Under the pieces are notes generated by a model. That model did no database searches. It was not told the origin of the DNA and saw only the letters and a program-made list of their open reading frames with translations. The position numbers and the translations under genes are program-made. From Streptomyces sp. SN-593 (GTDB taxonomy: Bacteria > Actinomycetota > Actinomycetes > Streptomycetales > Streptomycetaceae): a DNA stretch of 64,000 nucleotides. Positions 49,831 to 59,456 of the stretch are shown here, one piece after another. Numbering within the stretch: the stretch's first letter is position 1; every line of letters begins with the position of its first letter. Location: positions 5,273,001-5,337,000 of the forward strand of contig NZ_AP018365.1 of NCBI RefSeq assembly GCF_016756395.1, read 5' to 3'.

Positions 49831-51003
49831 GTGGACCTGTTCGAGTACCAGGCGAGGGACCTCTTCGCCAAGCACGGTGTACCGGTGCTGGCCGGTGAAG
49901 TCATCGACACGCCTGAGGCGGCGCGCGAGGTGGCGGAGCGGCTCGGCGGCCGGGCGGTCGTCAAGGCGCAAGTCAAGGTCGGCGGCCGCGGCAAGGCCGG
50001 CGGTGTGAAGCTCGCCGCCGACCCGGCCGACGCGGTCGCGAAGGCCGAGGCGATCCTCGGGATGGACATCAAGGGCCACACGGTCCACAAGGTCATGCTC
50101 GCCCAGACCGCGGACATCAAGGAGGAGTACTACGTCTCCTTCCTGCTCGACCGCACCAACCGCACCTTCCTCGCCATGGCGTCCGTCGAGGGCGGTGTCG
50201 AGATCGAGGTCGTCGCCGAGGAGAACCCCGACGCGCTGGCCAAGGTCGCGGTGGACGCGCTGGAGGGCGTGACCCCGGAGAAGGCCGCCGAGATCGTGGC
50301 CGCCGCGAAGTTCCCGGCCGACATCGCCGACCAGGTCGCGGACGTGCTCCAGCAGCTCTGGACCGTCTTCGTCAAGGAGGACGCGCTGCTGGTCGAGGTC
50401 AACCCGCTGGTGAAGACCGGCGAGGGCCGGATCGTCGCGCTCGACGGCAAGGTCTCGCTCGACGAGAACGCCGCCTTCCGGCAGCCGGAGCACGAGGCGC
50501 TGGAGGACAAGGCCGCCGCGAACCCGCTGGAGGCCAAGGCCAAGGCCAAGGGCCTGAACTACGTCAAGCTCGACGGCCAGGTCGGCATCATCGGCAACGG
50601 CGCGGGCCTGGTCATGTCCACCCTGGACGTCGTCGCCTACGCCGGTGAGGCGCACGGCGGCGTGAAGCCCGCCAACTTCCTCGACATCGGCGGCGGCGCC
50701 TCCGCCGAGGTGATGGCGAACGGCCTGGAGATCATCCTCGGCGACCCGGACGTGAAGTCCGTGTTCGTCAACGTCTTCGGCGGCATCACCGCCTGCGACG
50801 AGGTCGCCAACGGCATCGTGCAGGCCCTGGAACTGCTGGCCTCCAAGGGCGAGCAGGTGACCAAGCCGCTGGTGGTCCGGCTGGACGGCAACAACGCGGA
50901 GCTGGGTCGCAAGATCCTCTCGGACGCCAACCACCCGCTGGTGCAGCGCGTCGACACGATGGACGGCGCGGCCGACAAGGCCGCCGAGCTGGCTGCGAAG
51001 TAA
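49831..51003 (+). CDS. sucC: succinyl-CoA synthetase beta subunit (ADP-forming)
   Basis: 390-residue beta subunit of the TCA-cycle enzyme that converts succinyl-CoA to succinate with substrate-level ATP synthesis. The ATP-grasp N-terminal half begins MDLFEYQARDLFAKHGVPV and has AQVKVGGRGKAGGVK. The C-terminal CoA-ligase domain contains GGGASAEVMANGLE, VFVNVFGGITACDEVANGIV and LDGNNAELGRKIL. The length is normal. GTG 49831 follows AAGGGAGA. sucD starts 21 bp after its stop. A CRP-like site and a palindrome lie upstream. Confidence 0.97.
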   Translation: MDLFEYQARDLFAKHGVPVLAGEVIDTPEAAREVAERLGGRAVVKAQVKVGGRGKAGGVKLAADPADAVAKAEAILGMDIKGHTVHKVMLAQTADIKEEYYVSFLLDRTNRTFLAMASVEGGVEIEVVAEENPDALAKVAVDALEGVTPEKAAEIVAAAKFPADIADQVADVLQQLWTVFVKEDALLVEVNPLVKTGEGRIVALDGKVSLDENAAFRQPEHEALEDKAAANPLEAKAKAKGLNYVKLDGQVGIIGNGAGLVMSTLDVVAYAGEAHGGVKPANFLDIGGGASAEVMANGLEIILGDPDVKSVFVNVFGGITACDEVANGIVQALELLASKGEQVTKPLVVRLDGNNAELGRKILSDANHPLVQRVDTMDGAADKAAELAAK

Positions 51004-51024
51004 GGGAAGAGGACTCAAGACACC

Positions 51025-51909
51025 ATGGCTATCTTCCTGACCAAGGACAGCAAGGTCATCGTCCAGGGCATGACCGGCGCCACCGGCATGAAGCACACCA
51101 CCCTGATGCTGGGCGACGGCACCAACATCGTCGGCGGCGTCAACCCGCGCAAGGCCGGCACCACCGTCACCTTCGAGCAGGGCGACGTCCCGGTCTTCGG
51201 CTCCGTCAAGGAAGCCATGGAGGCCACCGGCGCGGACGTCACGGTGATCTTCGTACCGGAGAAGTTCACCAAGAGCGCGGTCGTCGAGGCGATCGAGGCC
51301 GAGATCCCGCTCGCCGTCGTGATCACCGAGGGCGTGGCCGTCCACGACACCGCCTCGTTCTGGGCGCTCGCCCAGGCGAAGGGGAACAAGACCCGGATCA
51401 TCGGCCCGAACTGCCCCGGCCTGATCACCCCCGGCCAGTCGAACGCGGGCATCATCCCGGGCGACATCACCAAGCCGGGCCGGATCGGCCTGGTCTCCAA
51501 GTCGGGCACGCTGACCTACCAGATGATGTACGAGCTGCGCGACATCGGCTTCTCGTCCGCGGTCGGCATCGGCGGCGACCCGATCATCGGCACCACGCAC
51601 ATCGACGCGCTCGCCGCGTTCGAGGCCGACCCCGAGACCGACCTGATCGTGATGATCGGCGAGATCGGCGGCGACGCCGAGGAGCGGGCCGCGGCCTTCA
51701 TCGAGAAGAACGTGACCAAGCCGGTCGTCGGCTACGTCGCGGGCTTCACCGCGCCCGAGGGCAAGACCATGGGCCACGCGGGCGCCATCGTCTCCGGCTC
51801 CTCCGGCACCGCGCAGGCGAAGAAGGAGGCCCTGGAGGCCGCGGGCGTCAAGGTCGGCAAGACGCCGTCCGAGACCGCGCGCCTGGCCCGGGCGATCCTG
51901 GCGGGCTGA
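51025..51909 (+). CDS. sucD: succinyl-CoA synthetase alpha subunit
   Basis: 294-residue alpha subunit, which binds CoA in the N-terminal Rossmann domain (VIVQGMTGATGMKHTTLML) and carries the phosphorylated His251 in TMGHAGAIVSGSSGTAQ. IGPNCPGLITPGQSNAGIIP and VSKSGTLTYQ are family landmarks. Together with SucC it forms the alpha-beta enzyme. ATG 51025 follows GGGAAGAGGA; the gene is in an operon with sucC, 21 bp apart. A convergent gene ends 24 bp downstream, and the hairpin at 51951-51985 inside that gene's end may terminate both transcripts. Confidence 0.97.
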   Translation: MAIFLTKDSKVIVQGMTGATGMKHTTLMLGDGTNIVGGVNPRKAGTTVTFEQGDVPVFGSVKEAMEATGADVTVIFVPEKFTKSAVVEAIEAEIPLAVVITEGVAVHDTASFWALAQAKGNKTRIIGPNCPGLITPGQSNAGIIPGDITKPGRIGLVSKSGTLTYQMMYELRDIGFSSAVGIGGDPIIGTTHIDALAAFEADPETDLIVMIGEIGGDAEERAAAFIEKNVTKPVVGYVAGFTAPEGKTMGHAGAIVSGSSGTAQAKKEALEAAGVKVGKTPSETARLARAILAG

Positions 51910-51933
51910 CCGCGGACCGGCCCGAGGGCCGGA

Positions 51934-53679
51934 TCAGCGGCTGACGGCGGCGCGGGTCCGCCTCCCGGAAGGGAGCGGACCCGCGCCGCCGCGCTGTGCG
52001 GACGCGGTCGCTCCGGCGGTGGCGGGTCCGGCGGCGGTCGGACCGGCCGTACGGGAAGGCGCGGGCGCGCTGGGGCCCGGCCGGCCCGCCTGGCGCGGCG
52101 GCGGGGACGGCCGGTGGGCCGGGGTGACGATCACCGCGACCGTGGTGGCCGCGGCGATCACCGCGGTCAGCGCGAAGGAGCCGACGGTACGCCGCCGCGC
52201 CGCGCGCTCGCTGTCGGCCCGCAGGCCGTCCGGCCGCCCGGTCGGCCCGGGGGCCGGGCGGCCGGACGGCCGTGCACCCGAACCCCCGCCTCCATCTGAC
52301 GGCGTGTCGGCGACGGGAGCAGGGGCCTGCTCCAGCAGCGCGCCCAACCGTTCGGGCAGCGCCTCCTCGGCGAGGCCCGGCACCGCGTCCGCCAGCGCCT
52401 CGCGCGCCGCGGTGATCCGCGCCGCGGCCGCCTCCTCGCTCGCCTCCGCCTCCGCCGCCGCGGCGGGCAGGTCGAGCCCCAGACCGTCGTGCAGCAGGAG
52501 CGCGGAGCGCCGGCGCGGCGGAAGCGTGAGGAGGGCCGCCGCCAGCGGATCGTCCGGAGTGCGCGGCCGCGGCCGGTGCCCGCCCGCCCACTCGGGCACC
52601 CACCGCTGCCAGGGTGCGAGCGCGTGCTCGTGGACGGCCGCGCGCAGCCAGCCCACCGGGTCGCTGTCCCGGGCCACTTCGGGCCACCGCTGCCAGGCCA
52701 GGGCGAAGGCGTGCGCCACCGACTTGCGGGCCTGCTCCGGGTCGCCGGTGAGCAGTTCCGCCTGGCGGAGCAGGGCCCCGGCAATGTGCCGGTGGAGGGC
52801 GTCGAAGGCGTCCTCGGGGGAGGCGTCGCCCGGAAGCCCGAGGTCCAGGGCGGGAACGCCGGTGGAACCGGTGACGGGAGCGGCCGAGCGCGCGGTGGAC
52901 CCGGACCCGTCGCGCCCGGCGCGGTCCGCCGCGGAGGTGGCGGCCCCGGCTGCGTCCTTCCGGCGCCGCGCGGGTTCGGCGGGGGCGGTGTCGGTGGGTT
53001 CGGGTGCGGCGGGCGTGGCCTTGCGGCGCCCTGCGGGTGTGGGGGTGCCGGTTCGGGGTGCGGCCGGGCCGGGTGTGGGCGCGGTGGGTCGGGGTGTGGC
53101 GGGGTGGGGCTTGGATTCGGGGGTCCGGGGCGGCCGTTGGCCGGGTGCGGGTGCGGGTTTGGCGGGGGCGGTGTCGGTGGGTTCGGGTGCGGCGGGTGTG
53201 GCCTTGCGGCGCCGTGCGGGGGTGGGGGTGCCGGTTCGGGGTGCGGCCGGGGCGGACGCGGGCGCGGTGGGGGCGGCGGGAGCCGGTCGGCCGGGCGCTG
53301 CGGGGGTTGGCGGGGGCGGGAGCGCGGGGGTGCTCCCGGGTGCCGTCGGGGTCGGCGTGCCGATGACGGTCGGGGCCGCGGCGGCCACGAGTGCCGAGGT
53401 CGGCGGGGCCGTACGCGTCGCCACTCCCGAACCCGTGGCCGTCCGGGTGCGGTCGCCCCGCGCGGCCCCCCGCTTCCGAGGTTCGGCCTGGCGGCCCGCC
53501 TTCTGCCCCGTGCCCGGGGCGCGGCCCGTCGCCGTACCGGAGGCGGCGCCGGCCGCGTCGCCGCGCGGACCGTCGGCCGAACCTGCGGGGCGAGCCGCGG
53601 GGCGGGGCCGTGCGGCGGCGCCGCCGTTCCGCGCCCGAGCCGCCGCCGACCGCTTGCGGGACTTGCGCCGCGCACTCAT
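51934..53679 (-). CDS. degenerate sigma-factor-like membrane protein with long Pro/Ala-rich N-terminus
   Basis: 581 residues. The first ~290 are Pro/Ala/Thr/Arg low complexity, including a near-identical internal repeat. Residues about 295-450 resemble an ECF sigma factor: a region-2-like AELLTGDPEQARKSVAHAFALAWQRW and a region-4-like LLTLPPRRRSALLLHDGLG, but both are eroded. A transmembrane helix (about 497-518, FALTAVIAAATTVAVIV) and a short Pro-rich outer tail end the protein. A membrane-bound sigma-like or anti-sigma-like regulator, or a fold reused for another purpose, is possible. ATG 53679 follows GGGGGGCGG. It is divergent from the PerM-like gene. The identification is of moderate certainty. 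Confidence 0.7.
   Translation of the reverse strand: MSARRKSRKRSAAARARNGGAAARPRPAARPAGSADGPRGDAAGAASGTATGRAPGTGQKAGRQAEPRKRGAARGDRTRTATGSGVATRTAPPTSALVAAAAPTVIGTPTPTAPGSTPALPPPPTPAAPGRPAPAAPTAPASAPAAPRTGTPTPARRRKATPAAPEPTDTAPAKPAPAPGQRPPRTPESKPHPATPRPTAPTPGPAAPRTGTPTPAGRRKATPAAPEPTDTAPAEPARRRKDAAGAATSAADRAGRDGSGSTARSAAPVTGSTGVPALDLGLPGDASPEDAFDALHRHIAGALLRQAELLTGDPEQARKSVAHAFALAWQRWPEVARDSDPVGWLRAAVHEHALAPWQRWVPEWAGGHRPRPRTPDDPLAAALLTLPPRRRSALLLHDGLGLDLPAAAAEAEASEEAAAARITAAREALADAVPGLAEEALPERLGALLEQAPAPVADTPSDGGGGSGARPSGRPAPGPTGRPDGLRADSERAARRRTVGSFALTAVIAAATTVAVIVTPAHRPSPPPRQAGRPGPSAPAPSRTAGPTAAGPATAGATASAQRGGAGPLPSGRRTRAAVSR
51951..51985. terminator. hairpin inside the 3' end of the sigma-like gene, shared with sucCD
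   Basis: CGCGGGTCCGCCTCCC and GGGAGCGGACCCGCG pair over 15 bp with one bulged base and a GGAA loop. It lies within the last codons of the convergent gene and 42 nt after the sucD stop. Confidence 0.7.
52976..53250 (-). repeat. internal direct repeat in the sigma-like gene
   Basis: Two stretches of about 93 bases, 52976-53068 and 53158-53250, are nearly identical and 182 bp apart. They encode PRTGTPTPAGRRKATPAAPE and PRTGTPTPARRRKATPAAPE segments. Confidence 0.8.
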
Positions 53680-53834
53680 CGGACCGCCCCCCGCCACGCC
53701 CCCGCCGTCCCGCTGGCGTCCCTCCGCTTACCTGACGGTCCGAAAAAATGACACATAAGCCACATCCTCTCCGACACGTCGACTTTCCGCCTTCTCCCGG
53801 GGCGAAACGGGTGTTCCTGTCACCATGGGTGGCC

Positions 53835-55751
53835 GTGACGCAGACCACCGAGCCGCTGACCGCTTCCGTATCCGCCCCGCCGCCGCGTTGGGCCGCGCTC
53901 CGGGTGTCCGCGCTGGCCGCGGGCGCGTCCGCCGCCGGGCTCGGGCTGGGCGGGATCGCCGCCGTCGTGTTGATGCTGTGGATCGGTTCGCCCTTCCCCG
54001 ACACCGGTCTGGGCGACGCCCTGCACGTCAGCGCCGACCTGTGGCTGCTCGCGCAGGGCGCCGACCTGCTGCGCGACAGCACCCTCTCCGGCGACCCGGC
54101 CCCCGTCGGCATCGCTCCGCTGCTGCTGAGCGCGCTGCCCGCGTGGCTGGTCTTCCGCGGCACCGCCTCGGCCGTGGCGGCTGCCGTGGACGGCAAGGAC
54201 CCCGACGACGCCGGCGGGCCCGGAGGCGGCGCGGTCGGCGACGCCGGATTCGAGGGGCGTCTCACCGGTCCGGCCCGGGTGCGCGCCGCCGCCGCGGTGA
54301 CCGGGTGGGTGCTCGCCGGCTACCTCACCCTCGCCGCGGTCGTCGCCGTCTACGCGACCGGCGGTTCCGTGCACGTCGATCCGGTCACCGCGCCCTACGC
54401 CGTGCTCTTCGCGGGGGCCGCGGCCGGGTGCGGGGCGTGGGCGGGGTGCGGGCGCCCCGGGCCGGAACTGCTGCCGCTCGACCGCTTCCGCGGGGGCCGC
54501 CTGTACCGGATGCACCGGGCGTACGCCGAGGAGGTCGGCGCGGCGGTACGGGCCGCGACGGGCGCCGCGGCGCTGCTGGTGGCCGGCGGCGCGCTGATCG
54601 GCGCGGCCGCGCTGATCTGGCACGCCGGTGCGGTCGGGCGGACGTACGAGCAGCTCAGCGGGCCGCTGGTGGGACAGGTCTCGGTGCTGCTGGTGGCGGT
54701 CGGCCTCGTGCCCAACCTGGCGGTGTGGGCGGCGTCGTACGCGCTCGGGGCCGGCTTCACCGTCGGCGTGGGCGGCGCGACGGCCCCGGCCGGCTCCTCC
54801 GGGCACCACCTGCTGCTGCCGGGGTTCCCGCTGCTGGCCGCGCTGCCGCACGCCGGCACGTCCTGGATCGGCTGGGCCACGCTCGCGCTGCCGGTACTGG
54901 CCGCGCTCGGGGTGGCCTGGTTCGTGGGCAACGACGCATGGCCGGTGTGGAGCACGGTCCGCGTCACCGCCGGGGCGGCACTGGCGCTGGGCGCGGGGTT
55001 CGCGGTGCTCGCGGCGTGGGCGGGCGGGCCGCTCGGGGCGCACCGGCTCGCGGAGTTCGGGCCGGTCTGGTGGCGGGCGGGGGCCGCGGCGGCCGGGTGG
55101 ACGCTGGCGATCGCGCTGCCGGCGTCGCTGGTGCTCCGCTACCACGTGGCCCATCCGCCGCATCCGTGGCGGTCGTTGGTCGGGGAGTTGCGGATGCCCC
55201 GACTGAGGGTGCCGAGGCCCCGGCTGCCCGACGTGGCGTGGGCGCGGCGGCGCGGGCCGGCGGGCGGCGTCACGGCGAAGGAACGGCCGGGCGGAGCGGG
55301 GAGTGCCGCGGTCCCCGTGCCGAAGCCGGCCCCGGCCGCACCTCGTCCGGCGTTCCCGAGCACCCCGGCCGCACCCGGTCCGGCCTCCTCCACCACCCCG
55401 GCCGCTTTTCCCCCGCCGCTGCCGGGGCTCGCCCCGGCGCTGTCCGATCCCCTGCCGTGGCCCGCGCCGGAGCCGCTGCCGCTCTTCCCGCCGCCGCTCT
55501 TCCCGCCGCCGCTGCCCGACCTGCCGCCGTCGGCGCCGCCCACGGCGCCCGCGCCGTCGGCCCCGCCCCGCCCGTCCGACCCGCCGCCGTCCGGCCCGCC
55601 GTCTCACGGAGCGCCGCCTACAGAGGCGCCGGTCGTCGCGCCCGCGGAACCCCCGGCGCCCCCGGCCACTCCGCCCGCGGAACCCCCGGCGCCCCCGGCC
55701 ACTCCGCCCGCGGAACCGCCGGCCCCTCCGGCCGCGCCCCCGGCCGACTGA
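53835..55751 (+). CDS. PerM-like integral membrane cell-division protein (DUF6350)
   Basis: 638 residues with at least eight transmembrane segments between about 25 and 440 (e.g. GLGLGGIAAVVLMLWIGSPF, WVLAGYLTLAAVVAVYATGG, LLAALPHAGTSWIGWATLAL). Residues about 480-638 are a Pro-rich cytoplasmic tail that ends in three tandem PAEPPAPPATP-like units. The gene upstream of purN in mycobacteria (perM) encodes a membrane protein needed for division under stress, and position and topology agree; function in Streptomyces is inferred. The start is GTG 53835; a longer form from ATG 53748 is possible and neither has a good ribosome-binding site. Confidence 0.8.
   Translation: MTQTTEPLTASVSAPPPRWAALRVSALAAGASAAGLGLGGIAAVVLMLWIGSPFPDTGLGDALHVSADLWLLAQGADLLRDSTLSGDPAPVGIAPLLLSALPAWLVFRGTASAVAAAVDGKDPDDAGGPGGGAVGDAGFEGRLTGPARVRAAAAVTGWVLAGYLTLAAVVAVYATGGSVHVDPVTAPYAVLFAGAAAGCGAWAGCGRPGPELLPLDRFRGGRLYRMHRAYAEEVGAAVRAATGAAALLVAGGALIGAAALIWHAGAVGRTYEQLSGPLVGQVSVLLVAVGLVPNLAVWAASYALGAGFTVGVGGATAPAGSSGHHLLLPGFPLLAALPHAGTSWIGWATLALPVLAALGVAWFVGNDAWPVWSTVRVTAGAALALGAGFAVLAAWAGGPLGAHRLAEFGPVWWRAGAAAAGWTLAIALPASLVLRYHVAHPPHPWRSLVGELRMPRLRVPRPRLPDVAWARRRGPAGGVTAKERPGGAGSAAVPVPKPAPAAPRPAFPSTPAAPGPASSTTPAAFPPPLPGLAPALSDPLPWPAPEPLPLFPPPLFPPPLPDLPPSAPPTAPAPSAPPRPSDPPPSGPPSHGAPPTEAPVVAPAEPPAPPATPPAEPPAPPATPPAEPPAPPAAPPAD
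55646..55740 (+). repeat. tandem coding repeats in the PerM-like tail
   Basis: Nearly three copies of a 33-base unit (CCCGCGGAACCCCCGGCGCC...) encode PAEPPAPPATP. They are in frame, so the repeat number can vary without breaking the gene. Confidence 0.85.
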
Positions 55752-55891
55752 CGCGTCGCGCTCGTGGGTGGAAGCGCGCCCGCGACGCCCGGGAGAGCGC
55801 GTCCCCTCCAGGCGAGGAGGCGCGCCCGGCGTCCGGGCGGCACGGCGCCGCCGAAATCCGGGCGAAGGGCGCCAGCGCCGGCCGGTCCTCG

Positions 55892-55951
55892 GGCCTGTCC
55901 GGCGGATCCTGCCGGGCTCACGGCGCGACCGGCGCGATCCGCCGGTCAGTC
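55892..55951. repeat. REP-like palindromic element, copy 2 (short form)
   Basis: The core CCTGTCCGGCGGATCCTG (55894-55911) continues GCCGGGCTCACGG, as in copy 1, and is closed by GATCCGCCGG (55936-55945), giving a compact palindrome that ends at the stop codon of the adjacent minus-strand gene. Confidence 0.75.
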
Positions 55952-56860
<909 letters not shown>

Positions 56861-57112
56861 GATGTGATGCGCCATCCCCTTGGGCTCGACTCCTGTCGCG
56901 TACGTGTTCTCCCCCAGACGCTACCGCCCGCACGCTCCCCCGTCCCGTGGGGGCCGTCCGGAGTGCCGGTATCGTTGCTGACGGCCGGCGCTCTCGTAGG
57001 GTCCCCCCAAAACGAGCGGCCCCGGTCTCATAGAAACATCCAAGCAGCCCGAAATACAGCCGCCAGGGTCCCCGTTCGCGGGATTCCCGCACGCCCGAGA
57101 GAGGCCCCGTCC

Positions 57113-57736
57113 GTGGCCGCCCGCACTCCCGCCCGTCTCGTCGTCCTCGTCTCCGGTTCCGGCACCAACCTCCAGGCACTGCTCGACGCCATCGACGCCG
57201 ACCCGGCGTACGGCGCCCGGATCGTCGCGGTCGGCGCGGACCGGGACGGGATCGCCGGGCTGGAGCGGGCCGAGCGGGCCGGGCTGCCCACCTTCACGGT
57301 GCGGCTGCGGGACCACGCCGACCGGGCGGGCTGGGACGCCGCGCTCACCGACGCCACCGGGGGTTACGACCCCGACCTGGTGGTCTCGGCCGGCTTCATG
57401 AAGATCGTCGGCCCGGCGTTCCTGGCCCGGTTCGGCGGCCGGATCGTCAACACGCACCCGGCGCTGCTGCCCAGCTTCCCCGGGGCGCACGGCGTGCGCG
57501 ACGCGCTCGCCTACGGCGCCAAGGTCACCGGGTGCACCGTCCACTTCGTCGACGACGGCGTCGACACCGGACCGGTCATCGCCCAGGGCGTGGTCGAGGT
57601 CCGGCCGGACGACACGGAGGACGCGCTCCACGAGCGCATCAAGGAAGTCGAGCGACGTCTGCTCGTCGACGTGGTGGGACGCCTGTCGCGCGACGGCTAC
57701 CGCATCGAGGGACGAAAGGTATTGATTCCGGCATGA
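57113..57736 (+). CDS. purN: phosphoribosylglycinamide formyltransferase
   Basis: Transfers a formyl group from 10-formyl-tetrahydrofolate to GAR, the third step of purine synthesis. The 207-residue protein has the phosphate-binding SGSGTNLQALLDA, the folate and catalytic segment NTHPALLPSFPGAHG (Asn and His) and HFVDDGVDTGPVIAQ (catalytic Asp). GTG 57113 follows GAGAGAGG. Its stop overlaps the purH start (ATGA), so both are translationally coupled. It needs 10-formyl-THF, which normally comes from FolD; the folD locus 2.6 kb downstream is eroded. Confidence 0.97.
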   Translation: MAARTPARLVVLVSGSGTNLQALLDAIDADPAYGARIVAVGADRDGIAGLERAERAGLPTFTVRLRDHADRAGWDAALTDATGGYDPDLVVSAGFMKIVGPAFLARFGGRIVNTHPALLPSFPGAHGVRDALAYGAKVTGCTVHFVDDGVDTGPVIAQGVVEVRPDDTEDALHERIKEVERRLLVDVVGRLSRDGYRIEGRKVLIPA

Positions 57737-59328
57737 GCGCCACCCCCCAGGACACCTCGCAGGACAGCATCGCGGCGAACGGAGCGAAGCGGCCCGTGCG
57801 CCGCGCGCTGATCAGCGTCTACGACAAGACCGGCCTGGAGGAGCTGGCCCGCGGCCTGCACGCGGCCGGCGTCGAGCTGGTGTCGACCGGCTCGACGGCC
57901 GGGCGGATCGCCGCGGCCGGCGTGCCGGTCACCAAGGTCGAGGAGCTGACCGGCTTCCCCGAGTGCCTGGACGGCCGGGTGAAGACCCTGCACCCGCGCG
58001 TGCACGCCGGCATCCTCGCCGACCTCCGCCTGGAGGACCACCGCCGGCAGCTCGACGAGCTGGACGTCAAGCCGTTCGAGCTGGTCGTGGTGAACCTCTA
58101 CCCCTTCCGCGAGACCGTCGCCTCGGGCGCGAGCCCCGACGAGTGCGTCGAGCAGATCGACATCGGCGGCCCCTCCATGGTCCGCGCCGCCGCCAAGAAC
58201 CACCCCTCGGTCGCGGTCGTCACCAGCCCGGCCCGCTACTCCGACGTGCTCGCCGCGGTCGGCGACGGCGGCTTCGACCTCGCCACCCGCAAGCAGCTCG
58301 CCGCCGAGGCGTTCCAGCACACCGCCGCCTACGACGTGGCCGTGGCCTCCTGGTTCCTCGACGGCTACAGCGCCGACGAGGAGTTCCCCGCCTTCACCGG
58401 CGCCACGTACACCCGCCTCGACACCCTCCGGTACGGCGAGAACCCGCACCAGGGCGCCGCGATCTACACCGACGGCAGCGGTACCGGCCTGGCGGGCGCG
58501 GAGCAGTTGCACGGCAAGGAGATGTCGTACAACAACTACGTCGACACCGAGGCCGCCCGCCGCGCCGCCCACGACCACGACGGCGCCTGCGTGGCGATCA
58601 TCAAGCACGCCAACCCGTGCGGGATCGCGGTCGGCGCGGACGTCGCCGAGGCGCACCGCAAGGCGCACGCGTGCGACCCGGTCTCCGCGTACGGCGGTGT
58701 CATCGCGGTCAACCGCCCGGTGTCGGTGGCGATGGCCGAGCAGGTCGCGGAGATCTTCACCGAGGTGATCGTCGCGCCGGCGTACGACGAGGGCGCGGTC
58801 GAGGTGCTGGCCCGCAAGAAGAACATCCGGGTGCTGCGCTGCGCCGACGCGCCCGCCGCCGCCACCGAGTACCGCCCGATCGAGGGCGGCGTCCTCGTCC
58901 AGGCCAAGGACCGGTTGCAGGCGGAGGGCGACGACCCGTCCACCTGGACCCTGGCCACCGGCGAGCCGCTGGCGGAGGCCGAACTCGCCGACCTCGCCTT
59001 CGCCTGGCGGTCCTGCCGCGCGGTCAAGTCCAACGCGATCCTGCTGGCGAAGGACGGTGCCACCGTCGGGGTCGGGATGGGGCAGGTCAACCGGGTCGAC
59101 TCGGCGCGGCTGGCGGTGGAGCGGGCCGGGGCGGAGCGCGCCGCGGGTTCGTACGCCGCTTCCGACGCGTTCTTCCCGTTCCCGGACGGGCTGGAGGTGC
59201 TGACCGCGGCGGGGGTCAGGGCCGTGGTCCAGCCCGGCGGGTCGATCCGTGACGAGGCCGTGGTCGAGGCGGCGGCGAAGGCCGGGGTCACCATGTACCT
59301 CACGGGGACGCGGCACTTCTTCCACTGA
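57733..59328 (+). CDS. purH: bifunctional AICAR transformylase/IMP cyclohydrolase
   Basis: Catalyses the last two steps of de novo IMP synthesis. The 531-residue protein has an N-terminal MGS-like cyclohydrolase domain (ALISVYDKTGLEELARGL, STGSTAGRIAAAG, GRVKTLHPRVHAGIL) and a C-terminal transformylase domain (LRYGENPHQGAA, the catalytic Lys-His of IKHANPCGIAVG, CDPVSAYGGVIAVN, and the end VTMYLTGTRHFFH). The length and ends match the family. The ATG at 57733 overlaps the purN stop by 4 nt. A GC-rich hairpin lies 24 nt after its stop. The product IMP feeds guaB at the other end of the window. Confidence 0.97.
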   Translation: MSATPQDTSQDSIAANGAKRPVRRALISVYDKTGLEELARGLHAAGVELVSTGSTAGRIAAAGVPVTKVEELTGFPECLDGRVKTLHPRVHAGILADLRLEDHRRQLDELDVKPFELVVVNLYPFRETVASGASPDECVEQIDIGGPSMVRAAAKNHPSVAVVTSPARYSDVLAAVGDGGFDLATRKQLAAEAFQHTAAYDVAVASWFLDGYSADEEFPAFTGATYTRLDTLRYGENPHQGAAIYTDGSGTGLAGAEQLHGKEMSYNNYVDTEAARRAAHDHDGACVAIIKHANPCGIAVGADVAEAHRKAHACDPVSAYGGVIAVNRPVSVAMAEQVAEIFTEVIVAPAYDEGAVEVLARKKNIRVLRCADAPAAATEYRPIEGGVLVQAKDRLQAEGDDPSTWTLATGEPLAEAELADLAFAWRSCRAVKSNAILLAKDGATVGVGMGQVNRVDSARLAVERAGAERAAGSYAASDAFFPFPDGLEVLTAAGVRAVVQPGGSIRDEAVVEAAAKAGVTMYLTGTRHFFH

Positions 59329-59352
59329 CCCCGCGTGTGACCTCGCGGGGCG

Positions 59353-59376
59353 GCGCCCCCGACCTCGCGGGGGCGC
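59353..59376 (+). terminator. hairpin after purH
   Basis: GCGCCCCC and GGGGGCGC pair with an 8-nt loop, 24 nt after the purH stop. Confidence 0.55.
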
Positions 59377-59456
59377 GCGAGCCCTTGCGCGGGCGGGGGC
59401 CGGGGCCGGACGATGTGCGCGCACGCATCGTCCCCCGCTGCCCAAGGAATCCGTTC

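Noticed and set aside
55646..55740. CRISPR-like regular repeats
   Set aside because: The 33-base units are contiguous, in frame and encode PAEPPAPPATP in a Pro-rich tail; there are no spacers.
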